Origin: Alkalinema sp. RU_4_3
GTDB lineage: Bacteria; Cyanobacteriota; Cyanobacteriia; Leptolyngbyales; Leptolyngbyaceae
Length of the DNA: 47,911 nt
Direction of reading: 5' to 3'
Assembly: GCA_012031975.1 (NCBI GenBank)
Contig: JAAUSA010000010.1
Location: 1 to 47,911, forward strand
Shown: positions 26,502-37,408 of the stretch, one piece after another
Numbering within the stretch: position 1 is the first letter of the stretch
How the letters are laid out: every line of letters starts with the position of its first letter
Program-made: the position numbers and the translations under genes
The notes under the pieces: model-generated
The model's input: the letters and a program-made list of their open reading frames with translations, nothing else
Database searches by the model: none
What the model was told of the DNA's origin: nothing

Positions 26502-28148
26502 TTACATATCGTTACAAGCGACCTGGGCATTCTGTCCCAAGGCCGCCCGTAACTCGGGCCTTTGCTGGAGATAGACCCAGCAGCCATAGGCTTCCTCGGG
26601 GGTCGCATAGAAGAGACCGCAGCTGTTCTCACGGCAGATCGTCACTAGGTCCGATCGCGCCTCGGGCACAATCAGGGGTTTACCCAAGGCCATGGCAGTG
26701 CGTACCATCGCCCCATCGAGGTCCCCTACTACCCAGAAAATATCCACCATGGCCCAATCGGGCTCATCTAACCAGCCTGCTCGCACAAACCGAGGTCGAT
26801 CGCCCCCCTGGGGCCAACAGTCCAAGGCAGCTAGGGCTATTTCTGAGAAAACTTCGCCGCCGCAGGCAATGATTCGATCGCGCTCAATGGGTTCTGGTTT
26901 GGGCTGATCATAGAGCTGGTGGATGGTCTGTACGTAGCGATCGCGCGTATTTTCCCTTATGCTTTCGTAGGCTGCCTTGCCCCACAATTGCAGGCGTGCG
27001 GGTTGGGAGGCCACTTCAATCAGTGCCTCTGTTAAGGCCTCAACGCTAGCCGGTTCGTACAATAAACCCGTTTCCCCATCCCGCACCAAATCCAGATTAC
27101 CCCCGAGGGCCGAGGCCATGACTGGAATCCCCGCAGACATCGCCTCCATAATCGTCACGGGCTGATTCTCGGGCCAGACAGAACAATTGAGCAGAATGTC
27201 CGTCTGACCATAGATCTGCTCGACTTCATGGTGGCCGACCTTGCCCCAGAGCTTAATCTCCTCCGTGAGCTGGTGACGACCTACAAAGTTTTGGATCTTG
27301 ACACCCCAGTCTCCTTCACCCACGATATTAAACTGAAAAAGCTTGCCGAGTAGACCGCGCCCATGCAGTATTTCTAGGGCTTCTAGCAAAATGGGAATGC
27401 CCTTATGAAACCCCAAATAGCCAATGAATGTAAATCGTACAGGCCCCTCTACGGGGCTATTTGGGCGGGCCTGTTGGACAGCGGTGAAGCGATCGACATC
27501 CATGCCCTGGGAAATCACGCTGGCCTGCTCCTCTGGAATCCCGGCTGTGGCGTAGGCTGAGGCCAGATAGCGACTGGGATAAATAATCCGATGGAGCTTG
27601 CTAAACTGCAGGGCCAGATAGTCATTGCGCAGCCAGACATGGTCGAATAGGCCCTCTCGCCCCGTTAGACTGTCTGCGCAATCATTGCACTGCGAAAAAT
27701 TTTGACAGACCTCAAATTCAGTCTTCAATCGGGTGTTCTTGAAGCAAAATCCCCAGTGGTCTTGAAACGTCAAATAGGCTGGAATGCCACGGTTTGCGGC
27801 CATACTCACAATGCCGAGGGAAAGGCCCATAATATTATGGAAATGCACAATATCGGGTTGCAGGCGATCGAGCACCGCCGCAAACTGAGCATCAATCTGG
27901 GGATTATGGAAATTTTTCCCTAGGGCAAAGTTATCGGGTCTGAGGTAGAGCCGCACCACAGGCACATCTTCATAGATTTCCTCAGACATGGAGTAATGTT
28001 CATAGGCCCCATCATCTCGCCCACAGAATACCGTCACCCGATCGCCCGCCTGAATCATCTTACGGGCCTGGGCATGGACAATCAATTCAGCCCCACCAAT
28101 AAAAAAGGGAGGATAGAAATTGCAGCACATGAGAATGTGACGGGCCAT
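26502..28148 (-). CDS. GT4-family glycosyltransferase with extra C-terminal domain
   Basis: A 548-residue GT-B enzyme. The N-terminal half has the donor/acceptor glycine loop (FYPPFFIGGAELIVHAQA); the C-terminal half has FTFIGYLGFHKGIPILLEAL and the nucleotide-sugar E-x7-E-type region (IMEAMSAGIPVMASALGGNLDLV), typical of GT4 retaining transferases. Residues about 415-548 add a second small domain (IACGGEVFSEIALAALDCWP...KPLIVPEARSDLV) of unclear role. It is the promoter-distal gene of the minus-strand polysaccharide island, only six bases after the triple-domain glycosyltransferase. The sugar and acceptor are unknown. Confidence 0.88.
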   Translation of the reverse strand: MARHILMCCNFYPPFFIGGAELIVHAQARKMIQAGDRVTVFCGRDDGAYEHYSMSEEIYEDVPVVRLYLRPDNFALGKNFHNPQIDAQFAAVLDRLQPDIVHFHNIMGLSLGIVSMAANRGIPAYLTFQDHWGFCFKNTRLKTEFEVCQNFSQCNDCADSLTGREGLFDHVWLRNDYLALQFSKLHRIIYPSRYLASAYATAGIPEEQASVISQGMDVDRFTAVQQARPNSPVEGPVRFTFIGYLGFHKGIPILLEALEILHGRGLLGKLFQFNIVGEGDWGVKIQNFVGRHQLTEEIKLWGKVGHHEVEQIYGQTDILLNCSVWPENQPVTIMEAMSAGIPVMASALGGNLDLVRDGETGLLYEPASVEALTEALIEVASQPARLQLWGKAAYESIRENTRDRYVQTIHQLYDQPKPEPIERDRIIACGGEVFSEIALAALDCWPQGGDRPRFVRAGWLDEPDWAMVDIFWVVGDLDGAMVRTAMALGKPLIVPEARSDLVTICRENSCGLFYATPEEAYGCWVYLQQRPELRAALGQNAQVACNDM

Positions 28149-28154
28149 AGCAGT

Positions 28155-31100
28155 CTAGGATCTCGTATTAAGCGCAAGGTCAAAGGAAGTCCGGGCCGAT
28201 TGCAGCACAGTTAGATCCTGCGATCGAGACTCGGGCGAGAGAATCGCTAGGGCAAGGCCCCCCCACATCTCTCCGCCAAAGGGATTATCGTTGGTCGATT
28301 CGATGACTCGACCCGGCACAAAGTCCAGATCCACCCATAACACATGGGGACAGTTGACCCAATCAGCCTCCAGCATGCCCTGACGACAGCCTGGATTAAA
28401 GGAATCATGCATCACCAGCAAGGTTGTCTTCTTGGGCACATAGCTCAACACCAGATTAATATCCCGGCGTACCCCCTCGGAGGAGTGATCGCCATCGATC
28501 AAAATAAAATCCACCGCCACATCTTCCTCGGCAAGTGTCGCCATCAATTGCGGGAGGACCGCCGTGGACGGCCCGGTAAACAGGCTGACATTATCGGGTT
28601 TGGGAAAGCGCGACCCGACTTCTGGATCAATGTCTATGGAAAAAACCATCTCGGAATGTTCTGCAATCAAGGTTAGACTGCCGCCATAGTAAGTGCCAAT
28701 CTCAATGCTACAGCCCGGCTGATGGCGAGCTAGAAGACCTGTCAGGGCCATGCGCTCCGAATCATGCATCTGCCAATTGGGCATGTCGCAGATCGGATAG
28801 AGAATCTCCTGCCAGTTGTGGGGTTTGGTGGCTAGAGCATTGTTCATGGCAGGGATCTCCTTAAGATCGAGCAGATGGAATATCTCATCGACATAATTAT
28901 TCCAGGTTTTGAGGGAAGCGTGACAGGCAGCTTCTGTTAAGTTTGCGATCGCCTCGGGATTTTGGGCTAAATATACTATTTGATTGGCAATGGCCGCCGG
29001 GTCAGTCATATCCACTGAGACGCAACCCGGCGTCTGCTGGGCTAGTTCCGCCATGACGCCAGCTTGGTGACAGAGACAGGGACGACCATGCCAAACACTC
29101 TCTAGAATCGGCATGCCAAAGCCTTCGACGAGTGAGCTATAGACCGTGATATGGGTTTCGTGGTAGAGCTGATGGAGGGTTGCATCATCGACGATCCCCA
29201 GCCACTGTACCCGCGCATCTTGGGCGACCAGGGTTTCGATCTGCCGCTTGATCTCGGGAGCCCCTGTGTAGCTATTGCCGACTAGGGTCAGTTCCCATTT
29301 CACCTCAGGATATTGCTGACTCAGGATTGCACAGGCCTCTATTAGCGATCGATGGTTTTTTCTCGGCTCCAGGGTAGAGACACAAAGCAATTTTAGGCAA
29401 CGCAGATCGGGATTGGGTTTTGTATTGCGCTGATGTTTGCCAAATTCGCCCGGTAGCATGATGGCGCTGACAGCACCTGAGGTGAGGGCGTTCTTGTCGC
29501 AATAGTCGCGAAAACACTGGGCTGAAAATTCTGAAATGCCGATCACATGGTCCACCCTAGCCATTAGTTCCAGGTAGCCTTCAAAAAATGACTTTACCCC
29601 ATTGCTGCAATACTCGGGATAGAGGATCGGGATTAAATCATACAAAATAGCTGCAGATTCCCAACCCCGCTGCTGTACATAGTCCTGGGAAGCCTGGCAC
29701 CTGGCATCTAAAATTGTCTCGGCAAACAGAAATACCTTTGGGCGATCGGCCATTGCTGGCTGCTGGGCGAGAAATAGATCTAAGGTTGGTGGGCTCCCGG
29801 CGGGCAAAGAATTCTGAACGATTGTCGGTATCTGCGGCCCATTAAATTGCTGCAAATATTGATAGCCCGAGGGACTGGGCAGCACATATTCTTCCGATCG
29901 AAATCCCAGACTACAAACAATGGATCAAGCCGCTGCTGAATTTGCCGCGAAAGCTGACGGGTCACCCGGACGACACCGGAATTGGCGGGGTCACGGCAGC
30001 TATTGGTTACATCAATTAGCAATAAAGGCAGCTCTGTACCCATACGCCGACGGGGCGCTGTGGGAAATTTCGCTAATAATTCCTGGAGATATTGCTCATA
30101 CTCATCGACAACGCGCTGCCAATTAAAGAACGATCGCCATCTCTCATAGCCAGGCTGAACGGTAGCTGGAATATTACCATCTAGTACGGCGCGGATTTTC
30201 CCTAGCATTTCTGCTTTGTCCGCACAGAGAAACCAAGGATGGACCACAACCTCTGGGTGGGCTCCGATGTTGAATACCAGGGCAGGTTGCTCGATCCACT
30301 GCATTTCAGCCAGCGGTAAATTGAACCCTTCCCATAGCGAGACGGAGATCCCCAGGGCCACCTTTTGCATAATGGTTTGCAGCTCTTGATCGTCGGGGAA
30401 ACCGATCGCTACCAAGTTATGCCGCACATCCTCGGGCAGCACTAATTTATCTGAGTCTGCTAAGGTAATCAGCACTACATCGGGATAATCCTGATTCAAC
30501 TGTCTAGCCAGTTCAATACAACTTTCAGAATTTTTATAGCAATTATCTTCCCAGCGACCTAGATTGAGAATGAGTCGTTTATTGTTGGACAGTAACCGTT
30601 CGACTCGCCCTAGGGCTGTGGGCGGCTGGGGGCGAAGACGGCGCTGCAGCCAATGCTTGGTTTTTTGTTTTAAGGTCGTGGGTAGGATAGTGGCTTTGAG
30701 GCGCTGGTTGTGCCAGAGGACCTGCTCCATATGGTCGGCTCCTAGGAGAATCGTTTTGATCCGTTCTGGGGCAACGCCATCGATGACTGTCTGGGCCTCG
30801 GCTAGAAATTGACTAATGGGACAGGCCGCCGTGGCCTTGGGCAAGTAGGTGCCTCGATGATCGCGCAAAATCTTTTGGATCGCCAATCCCCCCTCATTCA
30901 GTCCATCCAAGGGCACCGCCCCCGGCTCCACAAAGACCACCGCCGGGCAGACCTCGGCTAGGACTTCGATCGCCGCAAAAAATGGCCAACCACCAATCAG
31001 CACTACGTCAGGCCGGGTTGAGGGCGTGAAGAGATGATCCCACTCCCGGCGCAGCCAATCGGCCACGAACTGATTAAACTGTGAATAATCAGCGGGACCC

Positions 31101-31270
31101 GGCACCGCAATAAAGCGCTCTGTTATGGGTCCAACCACAGCCTCATCCCACTGGGCGCTCATCATATAAATTTCATGGCCCCGGTCAGCTAGACCCTTGG
31201 CGAGCAGGATCAAAACGCGATCAAGGCCAAAACGGAACAAAAACCGTTCATTGCAGATGAGAACTTTCAT
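28155..31270 (-). CDS. triple-domain protein: GT4 + mtfB-type GT4 + SAM methyltransferase (frameshifted)
   Basis: A protein of about 1,038 residues once one base is restored. Domain 1 (about 1-400) is a GT4-like glycosyltransferase starting MKVLICNERFLFRFGLDRVL, with LILNLGRWEDNCYKN and WEGFNLPLAEMQWIE. Domain 2 (about 423-810) is an mtfB-type transferase (LLLIDVTNSCRDPANSGVVR, CVSTLEPRKNHRSLIEAC, EGFGMPILESVWHGRPCLC). Domain 3 (about 820-1038) is a CmcI/Methyltransf_24-like methyltransferase (CSIEIGTYYGGSLTL, FILIDGDHSSEGV, VMHDSFNP). The break near 29894-29895 (CC instead of CCC) lies inside domain 2: WDFDR then EEYVLPSPSGY. So the split is artificial or recent. It suggests one polypeptide adding two sugars and a methyl group to an exported glycan. 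Confidence 0.82.
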
Positions 31271-31299
31271 AGAAAAGTCTAGACATGATTGTCTAACGT

Positions 31300-31722
31300 T
31301 TAGGGTTGAGACTGACGATCGAGGTGGACCTGAATTTGATTAAGCTGGGTCCGGATACTGCTTAATTCCTCAATGATCTGGCGGTTAATTTGATTGCTGT
31401 GACGATTGGCTTCGATCAGACCAGCATTAACTTCCCGCTGGTCACGGAAGGCCAAATTAAAGACCTTCAGCATGAACTTTTTGCCCGCACTCAGGGGAGA
31501 TTTCTGAAACTTATCCGGGAGCTGGGTTCTGACATGGGATCGCGATTCAGCCAAGTTCAAAACGGCTTCAACATGGCCCAAAGCTCCCACCAGATGACGC
31601 AACCCTGCTGCATCGGTGGAACGCTGGACAACAGCCGTGGGCTTTGATTTTCGACGACTGACTTGACGAGCGACTTCCTGGCGGATCTCCACCATTAGCT
31701 GATCCACGTTAATCGTTTCCAT
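31300..31722 (-). CDS. small helical/coiled-coil protein of the polysaccharide island
   Basis: A 140-residue protein with no recognised domain. It starts METINVDQLMVEIRQEVARQ, has a basic middle (SAGKKFMLKVFNLAFRDQRE) and ends in an amphipathic, Asn/Gln-rich coiled coil (about 95-140, NRQIIEELSSIRTQLNQIQV). Such N-terminal modules are otherwise seen fused to cyanobacterial glycan methyltransferases, so this one may act as a partner for the neighbouring enzyme. It lies 29 bases before the triple-domain gene. Confidence 0.65.
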   Translation of the reverse strand: METINVDQLMVEIRQEVARQVSRRKSKPTAVVQRSTDAAGLRHLVGALGHVEAVLNLAESRSHVRTQLPDKFQKSPLSAGKKFMLKVFNLAFRDQREVNAGLIEANRHSNQINRQIIEELSSIRTQLNQIQVHLDRQSQP

Positions 31723-31847
31723 ACAAGGCTCCTAGCATCTATAGCATGACTTCTGGACATAGCCCTAAGATCTGCAATAGCATAGCATTAGTCGGACTTT
31801 TGCGATCCATTCCGGCTTGCCTTGGCCCGTTGAGGGCAAATCGAGAC

Positions 31848-33345
31848 TCAGGCTTTGATCTTTTGTTTGATTCGATGCAGACAGGTGTACCACAAAACTC
31901 CGATTTTCCAAAACTTACTGCGCTCCATCAGGGCGATCCGCTGGGTTTGGTCAGCGACTTGGCACTTGAGATCTTCTATATGCTGGATTCTGGCTTGGAG
32001 CTGACCCAGAATTTCGCCTTGCTGGACCTGGAGATGGCTGTAGTTCTGGGTTGCTTCTGCGATTTGCTGGTTGAGTTGTCGGATTTGCTGAGCTTGGTCT
32101 TCCGCCTGGGCCTGGATGATCGCCAACTGATGGTCGAGGGCACCATAGTCACTCTGTAGGTTGTTCAATTGCTGATCTGTGTCGTTCAATTGCTGATCGC
32201 TCTGGGCCAATTGTGCGCGCGTCTGGGTGAGTTGCGCCTCAGTTTCGGTCAAGGCCCGATGGGTGCGGGCTAGCTCCTGCCCCACGAAGGCAACCTGGGC
32301 GATCGAATTGAGCGCCCGATTTTCAAACCGCTCTGGGTGATGGAAGGGCTGATCCACCTCACATTGGCCGTTGCGCAGGTCATTATAGTACAGGCGTCTT
32401 TGATCATAGGTGATTTCCTGACCATTCCTAAACTGGCCAAAGCCGTAGGGAAGCGTGATTTTTTCCGCATAGCCATTATTGAGCAGCGATCGCGGTATTC
32501 TCGACCATTTTTTCCCAAGCAGGAATATTAGGAGGCTGGCTGTAATGGGGGCTATGGCACGACACCCATTCGGGTTCATCAATGGACCAACCACTAAAGT
32601 GGGTAAACAACAGAGGCTGGCTATCCACGGTGACCGTCCCGTCTAGATGCAGCACCACATCGCGCTCAAAGAGATTCCAATGGGCTAAATTCGCCCCCGG
32701 ATGGCGCAGCAGCTCAACCTCTGGGAAATGAATGGGCACGAAATCGAGCCACAGCTGATCGCCATGCAGAAAACGAACGCCCTCAAACCCAGGATCATCA
32801 AAGGCAAACCGATCCAACCGCGCCTTGAACCAGGCAATGAACTGGGCGGTGGTGGGCGATCGCCTCAGCCCGAGAAATCCTCCATTAAACTTACCTGCCC
32901 GCAGCACCTCCAGTTCGATCCAGCTACCCACTGGTAGGTAGCCTGTTTTCTGAAAATGGGGATTGAGCAAGATAGAACAATGGTCAAGCTGGGCAAAAAT
33001 GGGTTCAAACGATCCACTCACCATCATATCTGAATCTAGAAAGAGCCAGGTATCATAGGCGGTGTGGTTCTGCATATATTCATGCATGAACCCCCGCAGG
33101 GACCAGCAAAATTCAGCGGGGCTATAGTAGAAGCTCATCTGTTCAATCAGGTCGGCTTCCCCTAGCTCTCTCAGGTAAACTAGCTTAAAGCGTGGGCATT
33201 GCTGGGGCTCAAAATCATCGGGCGGATCGACAATCAGCACATAGAGCTGTATCCCCGGATTATGCTGCCCCAGGGTTTCGGCCAGGGTCTCCGCATGGGC
33301 CAGATAGTTGGCTGTAATGATGGTGAAGGCCGCGCGCTGACTCAT
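31848..33345 (-). CDS. nucleotide-diphospho-sugar transferase fused to a long coiled coil (frameshifted)
   Basis: About 498 residues after repair. The N-terminal part (about 1-280) is a GT-A fold transferase (FTIITANYLAHAETLAETL, the metal-binding DSDMM motif, FNGGFLGLRR, HGDQLWLDFVP). The first frame ends at 32476; the overlapping frame continues LLNNGYAEKITLPYGFGQFR, the usual end of such transferases, then a coiled coil of about 120 residues rich in Gln, Ala and Leu (ALTETEAQLTQTRAQLAQSD), and a basic tail with MERSKFWKIG. One base too many between about 32485 and 32515 explains the break. The long coiled coil could be a membrane tether or spacer. Confidence 0.75.
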
Positions 33346-33382
33346 GGGTGGGGCTTCCTAACTGTTCCTAAACCGCTTATTC

Positions 33383-34291
33383 CTATTGTTCCCGGATCAA
33401 GCAAACATACAGCGTATGTCCTCGGCAAAGACGATGGAGTCCTAGGTTGAGGACAGTTTCGTATATTGCGAGACCCCTGCGATCCGTAAGCCACTTTCCA
33501 AAAGGTAGCCGTTTATGCCAGTATTGGGCATAGCCCTCTATAAAGTAGGGAATATGGTATTTTGCCAGGTATTCGTAGGCAAAATGTTCAACTCTGACGG
33601 GCAGCAACGCCGTCAAGGCCTGAAAGGTGCCAGCGCACCAGTGGGTCATATGGTGGGGAGGCATATCCAGAACATTATAGTAATGGCGTAGGAAGCTGTG
33701 TTGATTGGGCACGGCGAGCAGGAGCCTGCCACCGGGTTTGAGGAGGGCGAGAGCCGCCTGTAGAAACCCTAGGGGGTCAACCACATGTTCTAAAACTTGA
33801 AAACTACAGATGGCATCAAATTGCTCGTCGTAGTCATGGCGGAGATCCTGCAAACTTTTGTTTTCCACGCGCAGGCCCTCGGCTTGAGTTGCGGCCACGG
33901 CGGTTTCGCTATATTCAATGCCCATGGCGGAGATACCCCGATCGCGCAGCTGCTTTAAAAAAGCGCCAGACCCTGAACCCACCTCTAGGACCCACTGAGC
34001 CTGCTGCAAGTCCTTCAAGGCCGCAGCATATTCCCACTTATCACCTAGGTAGTACCAAGGCAAAGCCATGAGTTGGCCGTAGAGGTCACTAGAAGCAGCG
34101 GTCTCTAGGGGGAGGAAAAACTCTAATCCGGTGCGATCGCATCGGTAGCGGTCCACCGTTGCATGGCCCCGAAATTCCGAGGCAATATCCAGCCCAATTT
34201 TGACGCGCCAATCTTGAATTAATTGGTCCGTCGAGATCGATTCGAGGAATGTGATCTCAGGGGTTTGGGTCAGGGGGCTGAGTATTGCCAT
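33383..34291 (-). CDS. class I SAM-dependent methyltransferase
   Basis: A 302-residue methyltransferase. An N-terminal 90 residues with DRYRCDRTGLEFFLP resemble the binding module of sugar methyltransferases. The SAM fold shows VLEVGSGSGAFLKQLRDRG, MGIEYSET and the ICSFQVLEHVVDPLGFL motif IV region followed by LLKPGGRLLLAVPN. It lies between two larger polysaccharide genes with eight-base and 37-base spacing, so it is expected to modify sugars or glycans of this island. Confidence 0.87.
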   Translation of the reverse strand: MAILSPLTQTPEITFLESISTDQLIQDWRVKIGLDIASEFRGHATVDRYRCDRTGLEFFLPLETAASSDLYGQLMALPWYYLGDKWEYAAALKDLQQAQWVLEVGSGSGAFLKQLRDRGISAMGIEYSETAVAATQAEGLRVENKSLQDLRHDYDEQFDAICSFQVLEHVVDPLGFLQAALALLKPGGRLLLAVPNQHSFLRHYYNVLDMPPHHMTHWCAGTFQALTALLPVRVEHFAYEYLAKYHIPYFIEGYAQYWHKRLPFGKWLTDRRGLAIYETVLNLGLHRLCRGHTLYVCLIREQ

Positions 34292-34299
34292 AGCTGTGG

Positions 34300-36056
34300 T
34301 TATGAAGTGAGTTTGCGCTTAATTTTCTTGAGAACTTTGTCGATTGTAGAGTCTTGGGGCTGTCTCGACGACGGGTCTGGATTCTGGTCGGCTGCAAGGG
34401 TTTGGTTAAGCCGCTCAATTTCGAACTGGGCCGCTTGCAGTGCAGATTTAAGCTGATCTAGCTCGGCGCTCTGTTGCCGCTGACGGTGCTGGGTTATGTA
34501 TAGTAATGTGCGTGGGAAGTCAATTCCTAGGGGCATTTGGAGGTCCGTGGGGGTTAGGTGATGGCCCATTAAGGTCAACTCGGCTAGGTCCGATCGATCG
34601 ATGCTCATCAGAGCCATGACCTTAGCGCCATAGAACTGGGGCCATTTTTTTTCGTGGGTAAAAGATTTACAATATTCGACCATCTGATCGAGTTCTTCCA
34701 AGCTCTCGACCCCAGGGGTCAGCAAGCTATCCAGGCGATCGATCGGCAGGGCCTGTTTCAGTTGAAAGGCTACTCCCCAGGCATCTGTAATATCTTCTAC
34801 GGGCTGGAAATAATCCCTGAGGCGATACATTAAAATGGGAATCCAGTAGGTGCCGAAGTAGGCAAAGTCTTGGTGGAATACAATCGATTTACCCGGAATT
34901 AGCGCCGTAAAAACTGGCGCACAATATGCTGGCTGAGTTCCCAGGATTTCATCGCATCGACAAATAAAAATTCGATCGGCTCCCCCGACCAAGTCTCCTG
35001 GCATAGATCCCCGGCGTGGACCTGCACCCATTCTTTACAGGACTCAATTTCCCTCAGGTACTGGGGCAGAAAGGAATCGCCCGTTTCCAGGGGATAACTG
35101 AGGGGCTGACCGCCCAGGAAGGCCGTCATGCTATTGTCCCAGATGAAAATATCATAGGCATGAATTAACGGTGTCGGCCTCCGACCTGCGGCCACCAGGC
35201 CCTGGGCCATTGACAGGGTGGCCGAGCCGAGCCAACAGCCGAGCTCAACGATCTTGCCTTGGTTTTCAAAGCGATTTTGGCAGTATTGGGTGATGTAGGT
35301 TTGTTCACTCTTTGCCATCATGCTCAGACGGCGCGGCGGATCGAGGGGGGAGGAGGCTTGATCGTTGGGGTGTTTTGCATTGATAAATTCCTGGACCCAG
35401 GTGTGATCTAAGCCTCGATTGTGGGTTCTACCTTTGATCCAGAAGGCTTGATCTGGGCCAACACGCTCAATTAAGGGCGCAATGCCCCGCTGCTTACAGA
35501 AGTCAAACACCGCCTCGCGGCAACCCTCCCAAAATCCAAAGTCATCAAAAACGATACAGCCGCCTTCGACAATTCGTTCATAGAGGGTTTCTAGGACTTC
35601 AGTGACGGAGACGTACCAATCTGCATCACAGTGGAGTAGGGCAATTGTATCGGGCAATGGTGCTTTGAAGGTGTCGGAAAACCAGCCGGGCCGAATGGTG
35701 TAGCGATCGCCCGGTAGCCCCACTAAGGCCAGGGCGGCTTCGACATCTGCCTGGGCCGCCACACAGCTTCCTACCCAATGGCTGGCATCGACCCCATCTT
35801 TTTCGGTGGTTTCGGGCATCCCTTCAAAGCTATCGTAGAGCCAGAGATGACGCTGGTTGCAGATCAGGGTCGAAGCTAGGGCAGCGGCGGTGCCGCCTTT
35901 ATAGGTGCCACATTCGACAATATCGCCGCTCACTTGGTGAATATCCATATATTGCGCCAGACGCCAGAGGTTATTCAGGCGGTTGGGGGTGCAAAGCGTA
36001 TAGTCGGCCAGGGCTTGGATCAGCTGGGGGGAGAGGGACTGCTGGGAGAGAATCAT
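34300..36056 (-). CDS. double methyltransferase (TylF-type + second domain) with coiled-coil tail (frameshifted)
   Basis: About 585 residues after repair. Domain 1 (about 1-230) is a TylF/MycF-type macrocin O-methyltransferase family enzyme: GDIVECGTYKGGTAAALAS, WLYDSFEGMPETTEKDG and metal-site Asp residues in HCDADWY and VFDDFGF. Domain 2 (about 245-500) is another SAM fold: GKIVELGCWLGSATLSMAQG, IHAYDIFIWD, FLFVDAMKSWELSQ. A short coiled coil follows (RQRQQSAELDQLKSALQAAQ), then a basic tail. The frame breaks at the A5 run 34909-34913; six A's would restore RQFFTALIPGKSIVFHQDF. The start overlaps the wzt stop by four bases, so translation is coupled to the ABC ATPase. Confidence 0.82.
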
Positions 36057-37396
36057 GGCATGGTGGGGGGAGAGACAGGGTGACGATCGTGACTAACCAG
36101 TTTGGCCGAGAGGTTGGCAATGCCCGCCCAATGGGCCTCACCTCGATCGACTAGAACGTTGAGGGAGGCGATGCTCTGGGTGTAGGCCAGGGTTTCTCGG
36201 AAGGAGCCAATGCCGTAGCCCTGATTGGCGACGCCGATGGCAACGGTGTAGGTGGCGGGCTTTAGGTGGGGGGTAAATTGGAAGCAGAGGTCTAGGGTTT
36301 CCCCGGCTTGGACGGGACCCAGCGGTTGACGGAGGGTGTAGGTATTGTTGGAGTAGACTTCGGCGCCGAGGCGATCGCGCAGGCTGAAGCCAATGTGGGG
36401 GTCGTCATAGGCCTTATCAAAGAAGACTTTAACGCGGAGATTGATGGGTTTGCTAACGAGGGCGGTTTCGGTGCGCGAGCCATCGGTGAGGGTTTCGAAT
36501 TGCACGGATTTGACGCTGACTTCCGGGCGCTGAACTGAGATTTGGCCGATTTCTTCGGTGCTGTTGGTGGTTTCGATCAGTTCGATCTCAAATTTCTCTT
36601 CGCTTTCGTCCAGGCTCTCCCAGAGCTTCGCTTCGTAAAGATCGAGCACTGCGCGGGGTGGGCCATCGAGCAGGAGTTTGCCCTGGTTGAGTAGGATGGC
36701 GCGATCGCACAGTTGGTAGACCGCTCCGGCATCGTGGGAAACGAACAAAATTGTGGTGCCCTGGTCCTTGAGGTGGCGGATTTTTTCAAAGCATTTTTGC
36801 TGGAAGTAGATGTCGCCTACGGCTAGGGCCTCATCGACGATCAGAATATCGGGCTCGACCATCACGGCCACGGAGAAGGCCAGGCGCACGAGCATGCCGC
36901 TGGAGTAGGTTTTGACGGGCTGATCGATAAATTCGCCAATTTCGGCAAAGGCTTCAATTTCATCGAACCTTAGACTAATTTCGACTTCACTTAGGCCCAG
37001 AATCTGACCATTGAAAAACACATTATCCCGGCCCGAAAATTCCGGGTTGAACCCACTGCCCAATTCCAGGAGCGCCGAGATGCGACCGTGGGATTCCACA
37101 TGCCCGGAGGTGGGTTGTAAGGTGCGGGCAATTAGCTGGAGTACGGTGCTTTTACCAGAACCATTGCGGCCCACGATGCCGACGGTTTCGCCCTTGCGCA
37201 CCTCAAAGGAGACATCCTGGAGGGCAAAAAACTCCGTGGCCCGCGATTTCCCCGGCAGCAGCATTTCCTTGAGCCGATCGATGGGTCGATCGTAGCGCTT
37301 GAAGGCTTTATAGACCTGCTGAACTGAGATGGCGATCGGGTTACCATCAAGTGCTGCTGTGGGGTTTTCTAAGATTTCTTCTTCGGTGGAGAACAT
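36053..37396 (-). CDS. wzt: ABC transporter ATPase Wzt with C-terminal Wzt_C domain
   Basis: A 447-residue polysaccharide exporter ATPase. The nucleotide-binding domain (about 20-260) shows Walker A GRNGSGKS, the VKTYSSGMLVRLAFS signature, Walker B ILIVDEALAVGD and the His switch in LFVSHDAG. Residues about 290-430 form a beta-rich domain (VSVKSVQFETLTDG, IGFSLRDRLGAEVYSNNTYT) typical of Wzt_C, which in O-antigen exporters binds the finished chain end. Its presence favours a capped-chain (O9a-like) export mode over a capsule type. It is encoded 12 bases after wzm and overlaps the methyltransferase gene by four bases. Confidence 0.93.
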   Translation of the reverse strand: MFSTEEEILENPTAALDGNPIAISVQQVYKAFKRYDRPIDRLKEMLLPGKSRATEFFALQDVSFEVRKGETVGIVGRNGSGKSTVLQLIARTLQPTSGHVESHGRISALLELGSGFNPEFSGRDNVFFNGQILGLSEVEISLRFDEIEAFAEIGEFIDQPVKTYSSGMLVRLAFSVAVMVEPDILIVDEALAVGDIYFQQKCFEKIRHLKDQGTTILFVSHDAGAVYQLCDRAILLNQGKLLLDGPPRAVLDLYEAKLWESLDESEEKFEIELIETTNSTEEIGQISVQRPEVSVKSVQFETLTDGSRTETALVSKPINLRVKVFFDKAYDDPHIGFSLRDRLGAEVYSNNTYTLRQPLGPVQAGETLDLCFQFTPHLKPATYTVAIGVANQGYGIGSFRETLAYTQSIASLNVLVDRGEAHWAGIANLSAKLVSHDRHPVSPPTMP

Positions 37397-37408
37397 GGCA
37401 TTGGGGGT

